Source: Utricularia gibba
Taxonomy: Eukaryota; Streptophyta; Magnoliopsida; Lamiales; Lentibulariaceae
NCBI GenBank assembly: GCA_002189035.1
Contig: NEEC01000008.1
Span: forward strand, 2,666,001-2,730,000
Direction: 5' to 3'
DNA: 64,000 bases
Shown: one piece after another, positions 10,501 through 23,640 of the stretch
Position numbering within the stretch: position 1 is the stretch's first letter
Layout of the letters: every line of letters starts with the position of its first letter
Position numbers and translations under genes: made by a program
Notes under the pieces: generated by a model
What the model saw: the letters and a program-made list of their open reading frames with translations, nothing else
The model's database searches: none
Told to the model about the DNA's origin: nothing

Positions 10501-13500
10501 TAACGGCTTTCATTTTCCAGAAAAGTCAATCTGTAAAAAACACTTCATGCTTGAAGAAGTAACTTACAACTGGATTAAGCACAAGCCTCATACTTGGCTG
10601 AACATACTTCGAGATAATGCCAAGAAGAGATGAGAGCTTTTGGCCAGAGGGGCTCAAGGGATCAATTACAGCATCAATGTGAATGCTTGAATCTTCATTT
10701 CCCAAAATAACAGCACTGTTGGCAGTAGGAGAATCAGCAATCAGAACAATTCTAAATGCAATTAGTTCCTGACTAAGGTAAGAAAATATGAAAAAGCACC
10801 AGCAAAAACCTGTAGTCTGAGCTCAGTATTTCAAATCGAGCACTTTCAGAGCTTCCATCCCTAGCAGAGATTGAGGAAGAGACTGCCATAATAACATCAC
10901 TTATGAATTTGCTGAAAATGAAAGAGGAAGACACCAAGATCAGTCAATCACCCGAAGCTAACCCTAAATGATCATTGACAAAATAGCAATAACGGTTAAA
11001 ATTGAACTGAAAAAAACAGAAAAAAACTGATGACCAGCATAGCCTACAAGCTTTAGCAATACCAAATCTAAGATTATGAAAGAAAACTTTCTAGCCACAT
11101 AGATAAGTATCAATGCCAAATCTCAGATTATGAAATATAATTTTCAAACCTTGTCAATGCATCAGGATCGATATCTTCCCATTTTATGCTTTCAATGATC
11201 TCAGAAATGTGTTTTATTCGTTGCTTGAACTCTAGTGATTCAAGAAGATGCAAATCATGGCTCAAGAATGTACTGCCTTCCAATAGAGGGAACACCTGAA
11301 ATTACAACGTATTCTTAATGATGAGAGGGTGGGAATACAGGATATTACCAACCTAGAGAACCCACTCTATGAACCATGATTAATTTAAAAAGTTACAAAG
11401 AGGAAAGGTCATGTAGATAGAAACTCAGGAATGCATACTCTTCCATTGGTAACTACAGCATTGACACCATGCTGGATACGATGCCTATATAAAAACCGAT
11501 TGACCTGGTAGAGCATTCAACAGAAAATAGGGTCAGCGTATATATTGAAATTAGTAAAAAAGCTTAATCAGGAAACGTCAAGCCCGCACAGATGGTTTGG
11601 GAACAAATTTGAAGGAAAGGAACCCAGATACTGATGGCTCTATAATTAAACTCGAAAATAGCAGTAAACCTTATTCAGATAACTTCTTGAACTTTCTGAC
11701 GAGAATCCTGAAAGACCAGATTTGAAGCCCTTTGTTGGTAATTCATTTGCATCTGCTAGCTGAATCACCTTATCAATGAGTGTCTCATGGCTTCCAAGAG
11801 CTTCATTTTCCAAAAGCCCTTGATCATGGAACGAGATGAGTTGATCCAAAAACTGGAGCACCCCTTTCTTATGACTGAACAAATTAAGAATACAAACAGA
11901 AATACAGTGAAACATTTAGACTGAGAATTCATGCACCCCTCCCAAAATAATAAAAAAAGCATAAGACTGCATCATATTCATACCTATATGCTGATGCCGT
12001 AATCTTAAAAGCTTCAATGAAAACTAGACTCCGTAGACTTGGAACCTTGCTAGAACTAAATAGTACCCCAACTCGACTGTTCTTTGAGCCTCTAATCTGC
12101 ACAAAGTATTCTTAATAACCTTGGAAAAAGTCGAAATTATTGTGAAAAAGACAAAGGGTTGTCATATTGTATTATATCTAATCCAGATTTCAGGCTCAGT
12201 ATGTGCCATAAGCTGAAATAAATCAACAAATATACCAAGCACAATGGCATTCCAGATAAGTTTTATTTCTATAGTATAGGCATTCGGTGAAACATCTGCC
12301 ACAACAATTCCAAAATAAAATCTGAATTAGAGAAGAAACATTGTATGCCTAAGTGAAATCAAAATTCACTTAGGCATCTTGTTGTCATCATTCCCAATTT
12401 AAGAATATGGCAATCATAGTCAATTACTAAACATGGGATAGATATCAAACGTCAAATCACTTCAATCATCAAACAGCATAAACTTTACGGATGATAATAA
12501 TAGTAAATATAAACAAAAGGACATGTACACAAAAAATGTATGGAATAAAGAAGTTACCAAATAGCGAATTCCTTCATGCAGCAACTTTATCCCTATCTGT
12601 GAGTCAACATCAGCAACAAGAAGATGAGTCACAGGCTTCAGGTCATCCATAGCTGAAATTAAATGTGTAAGATCGGGTACTTCCAACAGACTAATATAAC
12701 GTCTGTGCACTTTATCCAAAGTTGCTTACTTTCCAGCGAATGCAGGTAGTAGATGTTGTCTATTACAGATTCGGGAGTAAGAATTGTTTCACACAATGAT
12801 ATAAATTTTCGTTGAGCCTTCTCTTCTGCTATGATCTAATGTGCCAAATTCCGCATAAGATTTTCTTGTTGGTAACCAAGGGAAAAAATGAAAATAATCC
12901 AGAGAAATACCTTTGGATTATAGCGTTGGACACCACTTTCAGAGAGAAATTTATCCAGAACATCAGTTTGGGAATTAATTTGTCCATAATAGACCTGCTC
13001 CTGAATTCTGGGGAGCTCCTCATTCATGGCATTTATCAGATCTTCCTGGAAGTAGCAGATCCAGCGGACTATGATAAATATTTCCATAAAATATTTAAAG
13101 GGCAAAGCAAGAATCCTAAAAAAGAACTGATGAATGATGTTGGACTGTATGGCAACGAGGGACCTACTATGACCAAGGAAATTTATGCCACTGCGAAAAG
13201 ATACATGGCATACCAACACAATGAAATTTCAAAAAAAGATTAGCAAGCATTGCAACTGTCAAAAGTATAACGTTCCATGCCTTAGTTAAGATACATCGAA
13301 GTATATACCTCATTAGCTTTATAGACGAGCCCGTTCATCAAAAATGAACACCCTAGCTTGGAAAATCCTAGTTTAATAACAAACATGGTGCTCTCCATGG
13401 ATACTTCGGCCAACCTTTGGTCCTCCTCCACCCTCAAGAGAGTTTCCTGTGGGGGTGATTTTGCTTTTGGCCTAAAGGGGCCAAATCACACATTAGAATT

Positions 13501-16500
13501 TAGAATCTGTACTAATAACTCACAATCAAGTAATTGAAACATGCATCTCAACGCAATGCCACACAAGAAACCTCAAAACCACATCCAACATGCCTCCCCA
13601 TGAAAGTGAAAGATGTTAATGACATCAGGATTCATCACTTTTCACACTTACAGAATTGTATCCACAAATGCCCCTTCCACATGATGCATTTCAAGTCTAT
13701 CCGCAGAATCTGACTCAGTTCTCAACTTGTTAACCTAGAGCCAAACAAAAGGGTTAAAAAACTAGAGTGGAAATCATAACCCCAAGCCAAGAGACCTTGT
13801 AATTTCCTTTACATGTATTGGATATTCCTGGAAATAAATAAGACTTTAATGACAGACCAATCTCATACATTACTCAAAAACTGAAAAGCCATCAGAACTC
13901 CATAGTTCTCCTTGATGAAGTTGAAAAGACGTATTTCCTGTCAAAAACACACCAAAAAAACAGAAGGTCAAACTGATATGCAACTAACAGAATAACCACT
14001 GAAGGACGTTGAGAACCAAAAATCAATAAAAAGAGAATTACAAGAACTAGATATTACCAAATCAGCAATGTCTTCATGGTCATTCTTTCTGTCAGAATCT
14101 GGAAATTCAACGTTGTTGGCTTCAATCTTCTCAACAGATTTCGAAGAGTAGAATATGACCCCCAACCTCATAGGATAATTATTTTCAAACAATGAAATAA
14201 TCATGTCAACTGTCTGCACGACCAAAGTCACAAAATAAGAGGTCTATTTGCATCATAAAAGGAGCATTAAAGTTTACCAAGGTGAAAACATGCCTCAAGT
14301 CCACAAGGAGAAGCAGGATCTAAAATGTAAACTGCATGGAACAGGTTTTTACGAATATATCGTAATTGTCCAGGGAACACCGGCATCAAAAGCTAAAAAA
14401 TGATATCACAAATATGTAAGTTGATAATTTATCAAATTTTTTGATGTCGTACCAATGAAAATAAGTACCTCATTTAAGTTGCTCCTCCAACGTTTATACA
14501 TTGCATCAACTTCTAAGTTATTGATGTAGTGAACATGCACTGAACGAAAATCAACACGAGGAGCAAACGATTCTGAAGGGGATAAAACTGAAAGCAATTT
14601 TTTCACAACGCCTGAGGGAATCTAGGATTTTAAGAAGAGTTTATGTCAGTAAAAAATGTAAGGTACTGGTGAATCCAAATCAACATTTTTCTTAATAGGA
14701 CTCATCAAATAGCAATACACAATATACGACAGACAAAATTGAGTAGATATCAATACCCAGACAACAAAAAAAAACAAGCTATGTTTATTTTACTGCTAAT
14801 AATTGATAAATATGTCTATCAATATGTCATTGCATTCACACTAGTTTGAATCTTATCACCCTAATTCCTTCTTACCAAAATAGTTGCATTCTGCCTAGCA
14901 ATTAGCATATGCTCATGAGCATACGTATGATAAATGAAGTTGTGGTCAACTGTGAAAAATGTAGGCAGTGATATACAAAAAGGGAAACACTATAATTGGC
15001 TCGTTCAATTATTTCAGAAAGGAAATCTTTGGTGCAAATAAAAACCTGACATCTTTCATTCTATATTTCATACCTTTAGTTTCGTGTACTGTTCAGCCAA
15101 TGATAACTCCTGATGAACCAAGCCAAGCATCCTTTATGCACGGAAATAAGAAAATGAGGAAAAGAGTAAATGATGATACTATACGATTACGCATCGCACA
15201 AGCATAACAAGATAAATATTTAACAAAAAGAGGAGGACCTATCAACATCAAACAGGTTGATACGTTTTAACGCGGCATTTGATGCCCCCTCCACTATCCC
15301 AAGAGGGGTCTAACATGAAATCCAAAAGAAACTACAACAAGGGCAGTTGATAGAAAATATTACAGATAGATGTCAACATCTTCAATGTCAATCAGAGCGC
15401 CATTCAAAGCCATTAAGGACTTTCCAGGAGGTATCATTCGCTGATTTGAAATAATTTCATCTTTGATGGATTCATTCAGCTGCAGAATATGTACAACTGT
15501 GCGTTCAAAAATGTTCCAAATAGGTTTTGAAGGCATCCATATCAACCAAAAACATCATACCTTTGTACGAGATATCAAAGACACAATACTAGGGAAATTT
15601 TGACTGATTTCTTGCATCGTCTGCAGAGGATTAGATGCATGCAGTATTCTCTGAGCCGTCTGGTGTCCTAAATCTGCATAACAAAACAGAGTACATGACC
15701 AAAAGTGTGATAAATTTTAATCTTATAGAGAATTGCTTAAGCAGCATTCTAGGTAATACCCTTGAGTTCCCACACATCTAGGGTATCAGAAATAGTAGAT
15801 GATAACAGGTGGTCCCTGAAAGCCATTATCTCAGCATTTTTCCCTGGTCTGCGCTCCTGCATGGATGTGGACATGTACTAGCCACGTATGACAGGGAAAC
15901 CATAGAAGTCCTAATGGAATTTTCCGTAACTTTATCTAACATTACATGTAAAAGCTTTATCTTTAATAATAACATATTTGTTCTAAATTCTTTTAGAGAA
16001 AATACACTGATTACTTTTCTCCTGATCATACATCAATATTAGGGAACGTAAAATATTAATATTTGAAAAGTAATAGGAGCCAACAATTGCACGGGTTCAC
16101 TCTTGTGCACAAAGCTTGCAGCTCATAGAGCTCAATCCCTTTCTCCAGACTTGTAAGATAACATTAGCTTAAGACAAATGACACTATTTAAGAACTTTCA
16201 CCACAAGGAAGGCCTCAAGTGTAGTATATGGTTATTTTAAAAGCCAAAATGTTTCTTGTTCAAGAATTACGTGAATTTTTGGAATGATGTGCAATATATT
16301 AATGCAACAAACCAGAATTTTGGAGAAAATGAATCCCTTGACATCTTGGCTAAGATCTTCCGTGAGAGGATCTTCAAGAATTGCGCCTGATATGAGACAA
16401 ACTCCAGTATGAATGCTAACGAAAAAGGAGCATGATCTAATCACGCAATCATCCATAGGCAAAAAGTCAGAGAGAAAAAGTTAATGTTATTGATAAGGAA

Positions 16501-18050
16501 AAAATCACAACAATCTGACCTTTTTTTATAGAACTATCATCCATAGCCTTATATTCCATATTTTTAAGTGCAAGCTCCACACCATAGCCACCAAGGTGTA
16601 GAGGCTCTCCAGAACCAACTGCTCCACACACGGAGCTTTCAGATTCACATCCCACCGGCAATACAGATCTGACTACATATTTTACCTTTCCCTAGAGGAA
16701 TAGAGATAGTAAGCGTCTGAAAATATCAATAATTGGATATACAAACATAAAAAAAAAAGAAAAAAAAACATGAAAGGGCATAAGAAACGAAATTCATGTA
16801 CAGAAGCTTTCTTGGGAATAAAATTGCAAACAAACCCACTTTTATGAAAACCATAGATTGCCCAGAAAAGAACTACAAAATGCATGATTCACACCAGTTT
16901 CACAGCTTCGGACAAAGCTAGGTGAAACTCCTCAAAGCATTTAGTCCCAAGAGCTCCATAAAGAACAGCTGTTGGACTTGCAAGTGCTGAATCTGGGTGG
17001 ACATGGTCAAACTCAAATACTTCAAGTCGATGGGCTGCTCCATGACTTCAGAGAAAAAAATCATAATTTTCATTACACTCGAATCAACAATCTTCCAGGA
17101 CAAGAGATCATATATACGATTTCTCAATGTAAGGAGGTTACTAAATGTAGGACTTACACAGCATCAGGATTTTGAAGCCATGTCCGCAACTCTGATACCT
17201 CAAGAAATAAAGAACTCCCTGTATCAACCCAGCAACATCTTGCCTGAGGCTTAACACCGTGCCCATTTTTTGTGCTAGAGACGATTTCATCATCCAAAGG
17301 AAAAGATGACAGAGACTCCTCAGCTAACTGCCGATACAAAACTAACCTAGGAGAGGCTGCCCTAAGAGTAAGAGAAAACTCAAAAAGAGATGCTAAAGGC
17401 TCGCTTATAAGTGCTCGTCCATGAGCCAAAATTTTGTTCAGACAATCTTTTGCTGAACTGGATTTGCTGCCTGAACTCTCAGCATAAATCCATGAATCAA
17501 CAAAATCCCAGAAAATGTCTTTCCATTCCTTGGAGATCAATTCCCTGACACATGCAAAAACAATCATGCAATAACCTAGGATGCAGCTGATACTTGTCTA
17601 CTAGATTATCAACTTAAGCACCCAAAATTGCACATATGCATATAGAAAAAAGTTATGATGTTGGAAAAGGTTCAGTTTTTTAAACATGTATGCTTCGTCA
17701 ATCCAAGCTCCACTCTCCAGAAATGGTGTAATGACCAAGATTGGACCTTTAAGGTCCTAAGAAAATGAATTCACAGAATACGAGACAACACAAGGTTAAA
17801 AACCAAACACCACCCAACGTTGAAGTTCAACGATGATAAAAAAGAAAAAAAAAACACTGCACAGGCTAATGAGAAAACTTGATCTGAGAACGTACCCCGC
17901 CTCCAAAAGAATGGGAGTGCCAGACCACTTAGCTCTGAGAGCCACCTGCACATTCTTCGGCGACCGGCTCTGTGAAGACGCCCCAGAAATACAACCACAG
18001 AGAATAACAAAAAGAAAGAAGCAGAACCCAAATCTCATTCGGATTCCCAT
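7536..18050 (-). CDS. UGGT: UDP-glucose:glycoprotein glucosyltransferase (ER folding sensor), with a frame break in the catalytic domain
   Basis: UGGT adds one glucose to the N-glycans of misfolded glycoproteins in the ER so that calnexin/calreticulin rebind them. The gene spans 10.5 kb with many exons. Exon 1 (18050-17896) encodes a signal peptide ([20 protein letters not shown]) and [15 protein letters not shown]. Exon 2 is 17544-17158 and exon 3 is 17045-16895. The middle matches the thioredoxin-like region (for example near 16.6, 15.4, 14.5, 12.6 and 10.4 kb). The GT24 catalytic domain runs from about 9.2 kb: [11 protein letters not shown], then after a 75-base intron (8802-8728) [20 protein letters not shown], then the DxD motif in [20 protein letters not shown]. 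Exon 8489-8350 is 140 bases where 141 are needed; one C is missing at 8412-8415. The family sequence resumes in the shifted frame ([20 protein letters not shown]). The last exons are 8259-8216, 8127-8013, 7936-7784 and 7709-7536, ending in KSEL, a KDEL-like tail. One intron (8012-7937) has a GC donor. Confidence 0.93.
8412..8415 (-). other. UGGT: Single-base deletion site in UGGT catalytic exon
   Basis: On the coding strand the sequence reads GGG CGC CCC TTG CCT. As written it gives GRPLP and then unrelated residues up to a TAG at the exon end. Adding one base at the CCCC run gives [23 protein letters not shown], the family sequence, and brings the exon to 141 bases so that it joins the following exons in frame. 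Nothing else in the flanking exons needs changing. Confidence 0.85.
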
Positions 18051-18811
18051 TCAAAGAATCCTGATAAATCTGGGCGCACGACGTTATCTGATCAGAACAT
18101 CCCAAATTCCCAAGAACAGCAAAAAAGAACAATGATTTTCCGGCTCTCCTCGTTCGTTCCAAGAACAGAGTCGGAACAATGGAAGACTCGGGCTTCAGCG
18201 TTCAGACTCAACAGTGTTGTTGTGGTAGGGTGGGTAAATTAAAGAACATTCCAAGGGTAAAGTAGTCATAAAAAATTGATTGACTTCCCGACTGCACACC
18301 GCACGGTCTACTGCAATTATACCATAAACTATAAAATTAAAACTGTCCGTGCAATTCAGAAGTATCATTTTTTTTCTAATGTTTTAAATCACAAAAAAAT
18401 TATTAAAAATTCACAACCTAAAACGATTCAATCACGATTTTATCGAATTTATCTCAATATCTATTACGAACGATTTCATAATTTTTTTAAATATTGATTA
18501 TTTCCACAATAACATTATTATATTGAATAACGACCATTTTATTGTAAAAAGATTAAAAAGTAATTAAATAATTAATTTGAAAATATTATTCTCTAAAATA
18601 CAAATGTAATATAAATGTTTAAATAAAACCAGCACACCTATTACTTGATCATCGTACCATGACAAAACGGCACGAGGGCCTTGGGCTCATGTGAGACGAG
18701 AGGCGATCAGCATCTTGAAAGGCAGGAAATTACCTCGAGAGAAGGTTTTAGACTCTCTTGGCTTCAAAAAAGCAATTGTGATTGGAAAAGGATCCCCTGG
18801 ATTCAACAAAG
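18051..18811. other. UGGT upstream region / IBA57-like gene 3' flank
   Basis: About 760 bases between two minus-strand genes. 18051-18220 is moderately GC-rich and is probably the UGGT leader and promoter. 18260-18640 is AT-rich. Motifs like CGTGATTGAATCG (minus strand near 18430) also occur near 3410, hinting at a dispersed repeat. No gene is seen. Confidence 0.35.
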
Positions 18812-21458
18812 CTATGATTTTGAAGGTGGAAGTTGGTCTCTGAGAAAGGGAACCTCCACCAGTGTACCAGTTACTTCATCTACAGTAACGGAATCTCCTT
18901 CTGATGCAACCTTCTTCTTGATATATCCTAATCCAAAAGGCCCAGATGCTTTGGTGCCAGAGGTGAAGCTTGTCAGCTTACCCACCTGTAAGGGCATCAA
19001 CATAGAAATGTATAACATCATCAGAGATAGGGGATATGCATGGATTTATACTCACTTTTAAGGCAGTACCGGTCAGTGGTGCAATTGTAAAGATGATTAC
19101 ATGCAAATGGCCATGTTTGTTTTCTTGAGAGGAGGTAGCTTTTCACAAGTGTAAAAGAACATGGAATGGTAACCGAATGAAAATATGATGCCAGTCACCT
19201 TCTTCCCATCCATTGTAATTACACTGCCTGGCTCTACTGGTGAAGATAGGCGCACACCCATAATCTCTGTTTGATTCCATCATAAGTTACAAGCCTTGAG
19301 ATGGTCTCTTGTCCTTTATAACATCCTGAAAAATAGGTGCTCAGCAGTATGCAATCATGTCATGCCCGACAAACAAAAGTTGATATGGAAGACCTTTGTT
19401 TAATGAGACTGTTCTCCATAGATGTGCCTCTAAAACATTGAATTCGTCCGTGAGTTCTTTTCCAGGAGCTGGTCTTCCTGAAGAATTTGGACAAACGTAG
19501 CAAGCATACCGAATTTAAATAAATTGAAAGTTGGAGGCACCCAAAAGAGACCAGAGTTAACTACTTTTGAAAATCAAAATGCACATGAATGCAGAAGAAA
19601 TGCGTATGGTGGATCTATTACCTTGAAGAATCCTCAATGTCTCCCATGCACTGGGACTCATTGGCACTACACCATGAGCTAGGAGAGCTTTCCAGACTGG
19701 TTCAGCTGCTGGAGGTGACATAAGAAATGTGAATCCGTCTGTTGAAAGAATACTTCCTACTGAAACGGTAACTGGCATCCCAGCAACCTGCAAAAAGGAA
19801 AAAAAAACACTTCCATAAGCATCTTATAAGTTACAAATAAAAAGTTAATCATCCCAGCGACAGATCACTCAAGAAAGGGGAACTGTGGAACCAGTGAATT
19901 AGATTCACATTTTTATTGTAAATAGACCAAAACAACGTACACTGTAATGTTTATGACAGCCATAAGGTTGTGCAGAAAGATCTTCAAGATTTAGCTTCTT
20001 TATTACCTGTGTGCATGTCATAATTAAGGGCACGGGAATGAAAGTGAAAGGAAAGAACGCCTTTTTACTTGGTTAAAACCTTGACAGACCTCTCTGGCTT
20101 TGGGTCCATACAATGCAAACATCCTAGTCTGACTAGATATATCTTGAATTTCCACTTTGTCTGAGAAAAAAATGTACCTGCAATAAAATGATCATTGATA
20201 AGCAAACACAATCCTTGGTGGCTTCCATAGCTTGACAGAACCATATTCAATGGGAAGCATGTTTCATGCTTTGTGGCAGATTAAAGATACAGAATGCGCA
20301 CTTCTCTAGCATTTCGGTTAGGTTCCTACAAGTTGTTGGTGAGACCACCATCACAACCGCATTTTTCTGTAGGCATGAATGTGAAAAGGACTACTTCAGA
20401 AGAAGTTCACAGAAGGTGTACAGTTCAAGGAGCAAGGAATTACCATGATCCATGCATGCGAAATATCAATTGTCCGTGCAGTTGGGGTCACAAAAACTGT
20501 ATCACATCCCTAAAGTATATTCACAATGAACGATATCAAAAAAATAAAAGACATGACAAATTTAATTCATCTCCAAAAGGATTAGGGAAAAAATTGGACA
20601 AGCACTATTGAACTACCTGGCCTTCTCCAAGACATTCGAAGTTTGCTGTGGTTTGGTTTTGCAGAAATTGGATTCTATCTTCACCACTGACTTCAAAAGA
20701 AAACAAGAATCGAGGGTGTAATGTTTGACTGTGGCATTCTCCAACACTATAGCACTTTTGAGGATTCATTTCATGCTACTTCCATTCCAAGACTTTTTCG
20801 GATAAACAGAAAAGAAATCTTATACATATTCGTTTCCACAGAAAAGTTACCCCTTATGCGGCCATAATCTGAAAGGTCCACAACCTGAACACCCCAATAC
20901 CATCATGAAAAAAAGAGAGTAAGGTAGGCAACAAGTCAATATTAATCCCTGAATCTTCGTATTACAGAAAACAAATATAAGAAGTGCATACCACAGCAGA
21001 ATGATCGGCAGCATTCAAAGTCTCCTCGTCATTTTCATACATATTTATTCTGTGTTCTGATTCTTCTGCTTCATTAATCATAGTCTCCTGACATGGAAAT
21101 AACATATCGTCAGAAAAAAAATGACTTCTGACAGAGGAAATTGAAAAACACACACCTTCTAAGAGAAAGAAATACAGTGGCGTCTATCAATTTATTTAGG
21201 AAGAAGAAAATGCAAGAACGAACATAATTCCATTTGATGAATTAACGAATGAGCAGGAAAGCTTACAAGCGGATCATCAATGGGAGGAGGAGAAAGATCG
21301 AAGGGCAATGCACAGCATTGAGAGAGCGGCTTCATACTCGCCTTCTGGCGACACTGGAACACGATGTTTCGGTACTTCCGGCACGGTGGCGCCGGAGCGG
21401 CCTGCCGTACAGTGCAAGCACAACGAACGGAAGCTGGCAGAGAAGCCACCATCGTCAT
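18812..21458 (-). CDS. IBA57/YgfZ-like folate-binding protein (At1g60990 type, chloroplast), with a frame break
   Basis: Member of the COG0354 GcvT-like family; plant members of this type are plastid proteins linked to Fe-S cluster maturation. Exons seen include 21458-21267 (N-terminus rich in Ala, Cys and basic residues, fitting a transit peptide), 21087-20992, 20884-20851 (VVDLSDYGRIR), 19325-19199 and 18985-18812. Landmarks in order are VSGEDRIQFLQNQTTANFE, CDTVFVTPTARTIDISHAW, YIFFSDKVEIQDISSQT, GMPVTVSVGSILSTDGFTFL, GRPAPGKELTDEFNVLEA, the family signature GCYKGQETISRL, then GKLTSFTSGTKASGPFGLGY. Exon 19325-19199 is 127 bases where the flanking phases require 128. One base is missing near 19257-19259 and an in-frame TAG follows. 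The chosen ATG (21458) is the first in frame; a second ATG at 21463 is out of frame. The gene is divergent from the ceramidase-like gene. Confidence 0.88.
19255..19262 (-). other. Single-base deletion site in IBA57-like gene
   Basis: The coding strand reads AAA CAG AGA TTA TGG GTG TGC and reaches TAG nine codons after the TTA codon. With one more G (TTA TGG GGT GTG CGC) the frame continues as RLWGVRLSSPVEPGSVIT and MDGKK. It then joins the last exon VGKLTSF in phase. Exon length (127 against 128) and the restored family sequence agree on the site. Confidence 0.75.
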
Positions 21459-21620
21459 CGCATAATCTGCAAATGTCAACAGTCTGTGAAATTAAATGAT
21501 GAAAATTGGGCTAATACATCCATATATAAAAGCCCATCTGACGCTTCACAAAAAAAAAGCCCACTATTTGTTTCTCCAGTCTCCACTGCAAATTTTTGGG
21601 GCGATCGACTTTCTGAGAAA
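21459..21620. promoter_or_regulatory. Compact bidirectional promoter
   Basis: 162 bases separate the divergent ATGs of the IBA57-like gene (minus) and the ceramidase-like gene (plus). Both leaders and both core promoters must lie here. GGGCTAATACATC and AAAAGCCCAC/AAAGCCCATC elements (GCCCA, the reverse of TGGGC) are present, as is common in shared plant promoters. A weak TATATAAAAG lies at about 21523-21532 on the plus strand. Confidence 0.6.
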
Positions 21621-23289
21621 ATGAGAAATCAGGCGGCTGTGGGATGGATTTCTGCAATCGTATGCTTCATCATACTGATGTTGGTGACGCCAGCTATTCC
21701 TCAGTCCCAGGAGTACCATAATTTTGCCGATGGGCGTGAATTTTTCGGTAATTTAATTTCTTGGTTATGTTTTGTTTAACTTCGTCTGGCTTCTACTTGC
21801 TGGAATCGAGTATAGAGCATACATTCGTTTTTCAGTTTCTTGCTTCGGGTGCTGAAAATGATTCACATGTTTTTTTTGTTTTCCTTTCAGGGATACCGAA
21901 TACGTTGAACGTGATCTCGAACTTCCCCTTTCTCGTCATAGGGCTTGTAGGCTTTGTGCTTACCAATTATAGGAACTACTTTAATCTGAGGTGTGACTGA
22001 GTTCAAAATGGTGTGGTCTTGTTTTTTTCCTGGTGTTGCTTGAGAAATAATTGCTTATATTATATATTTCCATGCAAAGCTTGCCAGGGGAACGATGGGG
22101 CTGGTCATTCTTCTTCATTGGAGTAGCTGCTGTTGCTTTTGGTTCGTCCTATTATCATTTGAAGCCGAATGATGATCGGTTAGTTTGGGACCGTTTGCCG
22201 GTAAGGTTCCGATGAAAATTGAATATTGTGTCATGATTTGCTTCTCTATGTTTTGTTGTTTTGAGCCATTTATGCTGGTGTATCTTTGAATGTGATAGAT
22301 GACTGTGGCGTTTACATCTATAGTAGCAATCTTCATCATTGAGCGAGTAGATTCAAAACAGGGTACATGGTCCATCATTCCCCTTGTTTTGGTGGGTGTA
22401 ATCAGCATTCTGTATTGGAGGTAAGCTTTATGATTGTACATGACGGATTCTAAGACTTGATTAGAACTACTACGGCTTGTTTTAGATGGTCGCATTAGTT
22501 TTTCAGCTTAAGAACTATTGTTTGGTGGCCCGATTTTATAGGTTTTTCAATGATCTCCGTCCATATGCTCTGGTCCAGTTTGTTCCCTGCATTGCAATTC
22601 CTCTGATGGCAATCCTGCTGCCCCCAATGTACTCCCATTCAACTTATTGGCTTTGGGCCGCAGGTATCTGTTGTTAGGATGCTGAACTTGAATTTATCAC
22701 TGTCAAGGTCATGAAATTTTGATTGTATTTTCAGGTTTTTATCTTCTAGCCAAAATTGAAGAAGCGATTGACCGAGCCATTTTCAATTTCACTCATGATA
22801 TTGTGAGCGGTCACACACTGAAACATTTATGTGCTGCGATGGTTCCAATATTCCTTGCGATCATGCTTGCGAAAAGGGTTGTATCAGAGGAAAGGTACTG
22901 TTTGTATAGTAATATGCTTCCTTACTAGTCAATGCTTGAAAGCCAGTAACATTCCATGACAAACTTAGCCATTTCCCATGGTGCTTTTTTAGTTGTGAAA
23001 TCTGTAATGCAGCATGCATAACCTGCTAACTTGGAATTCCCTATTCACTTGAATAGGGATTAACAAAGAAATTTTTGAATTGTATGTACAGATTTTACAG
23101 TATGTCTACTATGTTTTGATCATCCATGATATAATGTTATCAACTCTTCTGAGTGATGCTGCCTTTGATTTCAGGCAGAGTTTGCTGCATGTATGGCGAA
23201 TATCATGGCGCAACTTCAAAGAAAGTAGAAGGGGTGAGGAGAATGTCTCGTGTTCTTATACTACCATCTCACTCGATGAAAGGGATTAG
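21621..23289 (+). CDS. Alkaline phytoceramidase-like membrane hydrolase
   Basis: Seven exons close in frame: 21621-21747, 21891-21990, 22080-22200, 22299-22420, 22542-22663, 22735-22894 and 23175-23289. They encode 288 residues. It belongs to the ceramidase-type seven-pass family (alkaline ceramidase/PAQR-like), which hydrolyses an amide in sphingolipids through a zinc site. Visible signature elements are S-x-x-x-H in FGSSYYHLKPNDDRLVWDRL, an aspartate-rich LVWDRLPMTVAF segment and HxxxH in VSGHTLKHL, where zinc ligands are expected. Hydrophobic segments are evenly spaced, beginning with AAVGWISAIVCFIILMLV. The closest resemblance I recall is to bacterial-style ceramidase homologues kept in plants, not the ACER/YPC1 group. 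Substrate is unknown. Splice sites are all GT-AG. Confidence 0.82.
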
Positions 23290-23381
23290 TGACTGTACCT
23301 GGTCCATGTGTAGAGTTTATGTACAGTTAAACAGTGATTAATGCTGGAATTACCGTATAGTAAAAAAGATGCTTACATCTT

Positions 23382-23466
23382 GGGGTGGTGGCGCAGTTGG
23401 CTAGCGCGTAGGTCTCATAGCTTCTGAGTTATCCTGAGGTCGAGAGTTCGAGCCTCTCTCACCCCA
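23382..23466 (+). tRNA. tRNA-Met(CAT), elongator type, with 11-base intron
   Basis: GGGGTGG at 23382 pairs with TCACCCC ending at 23465; the discriminator base is A. The D arm with GGCGCAGTTGGCTAGC and T arm GAGAGTTCGAGCCTCTC are both intact and serve as A and B boxes. The anticodon CAT is at 23416-23418. An intron lies one base 3' of the anticodon (23420-23430, GCTTCTGAGTT), the canonical place and typical of plant elongator tRNA-Met. A T-run terminator (CCTTTTTG) follows at about 23471-23478. Confidence 0.95.
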
Positions 23467-23640
23467 TTCTCCTTTTTGTTTTTTGCTTCTCCCCTCTACG
23501 GATTATTCATGTTTAAAAATTATAAAAAAACGACTTTCTAAAAAAAAAAATAGATAAATAACTTTGGAACTAAAACCCTGGAGGCCTGGACTGAAAGTTG
23601 CAGACTCGAACTGCAAACCCCCTCTCCGCCGCTGCGACCG

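Noticed and set aside
12812-13243. 143-residue plus-strand open frame inside UGGT
   Set aside because: The opposite strand encodes UGGT exon sequence ([20 protein letters not shown]), so this is a shadow.
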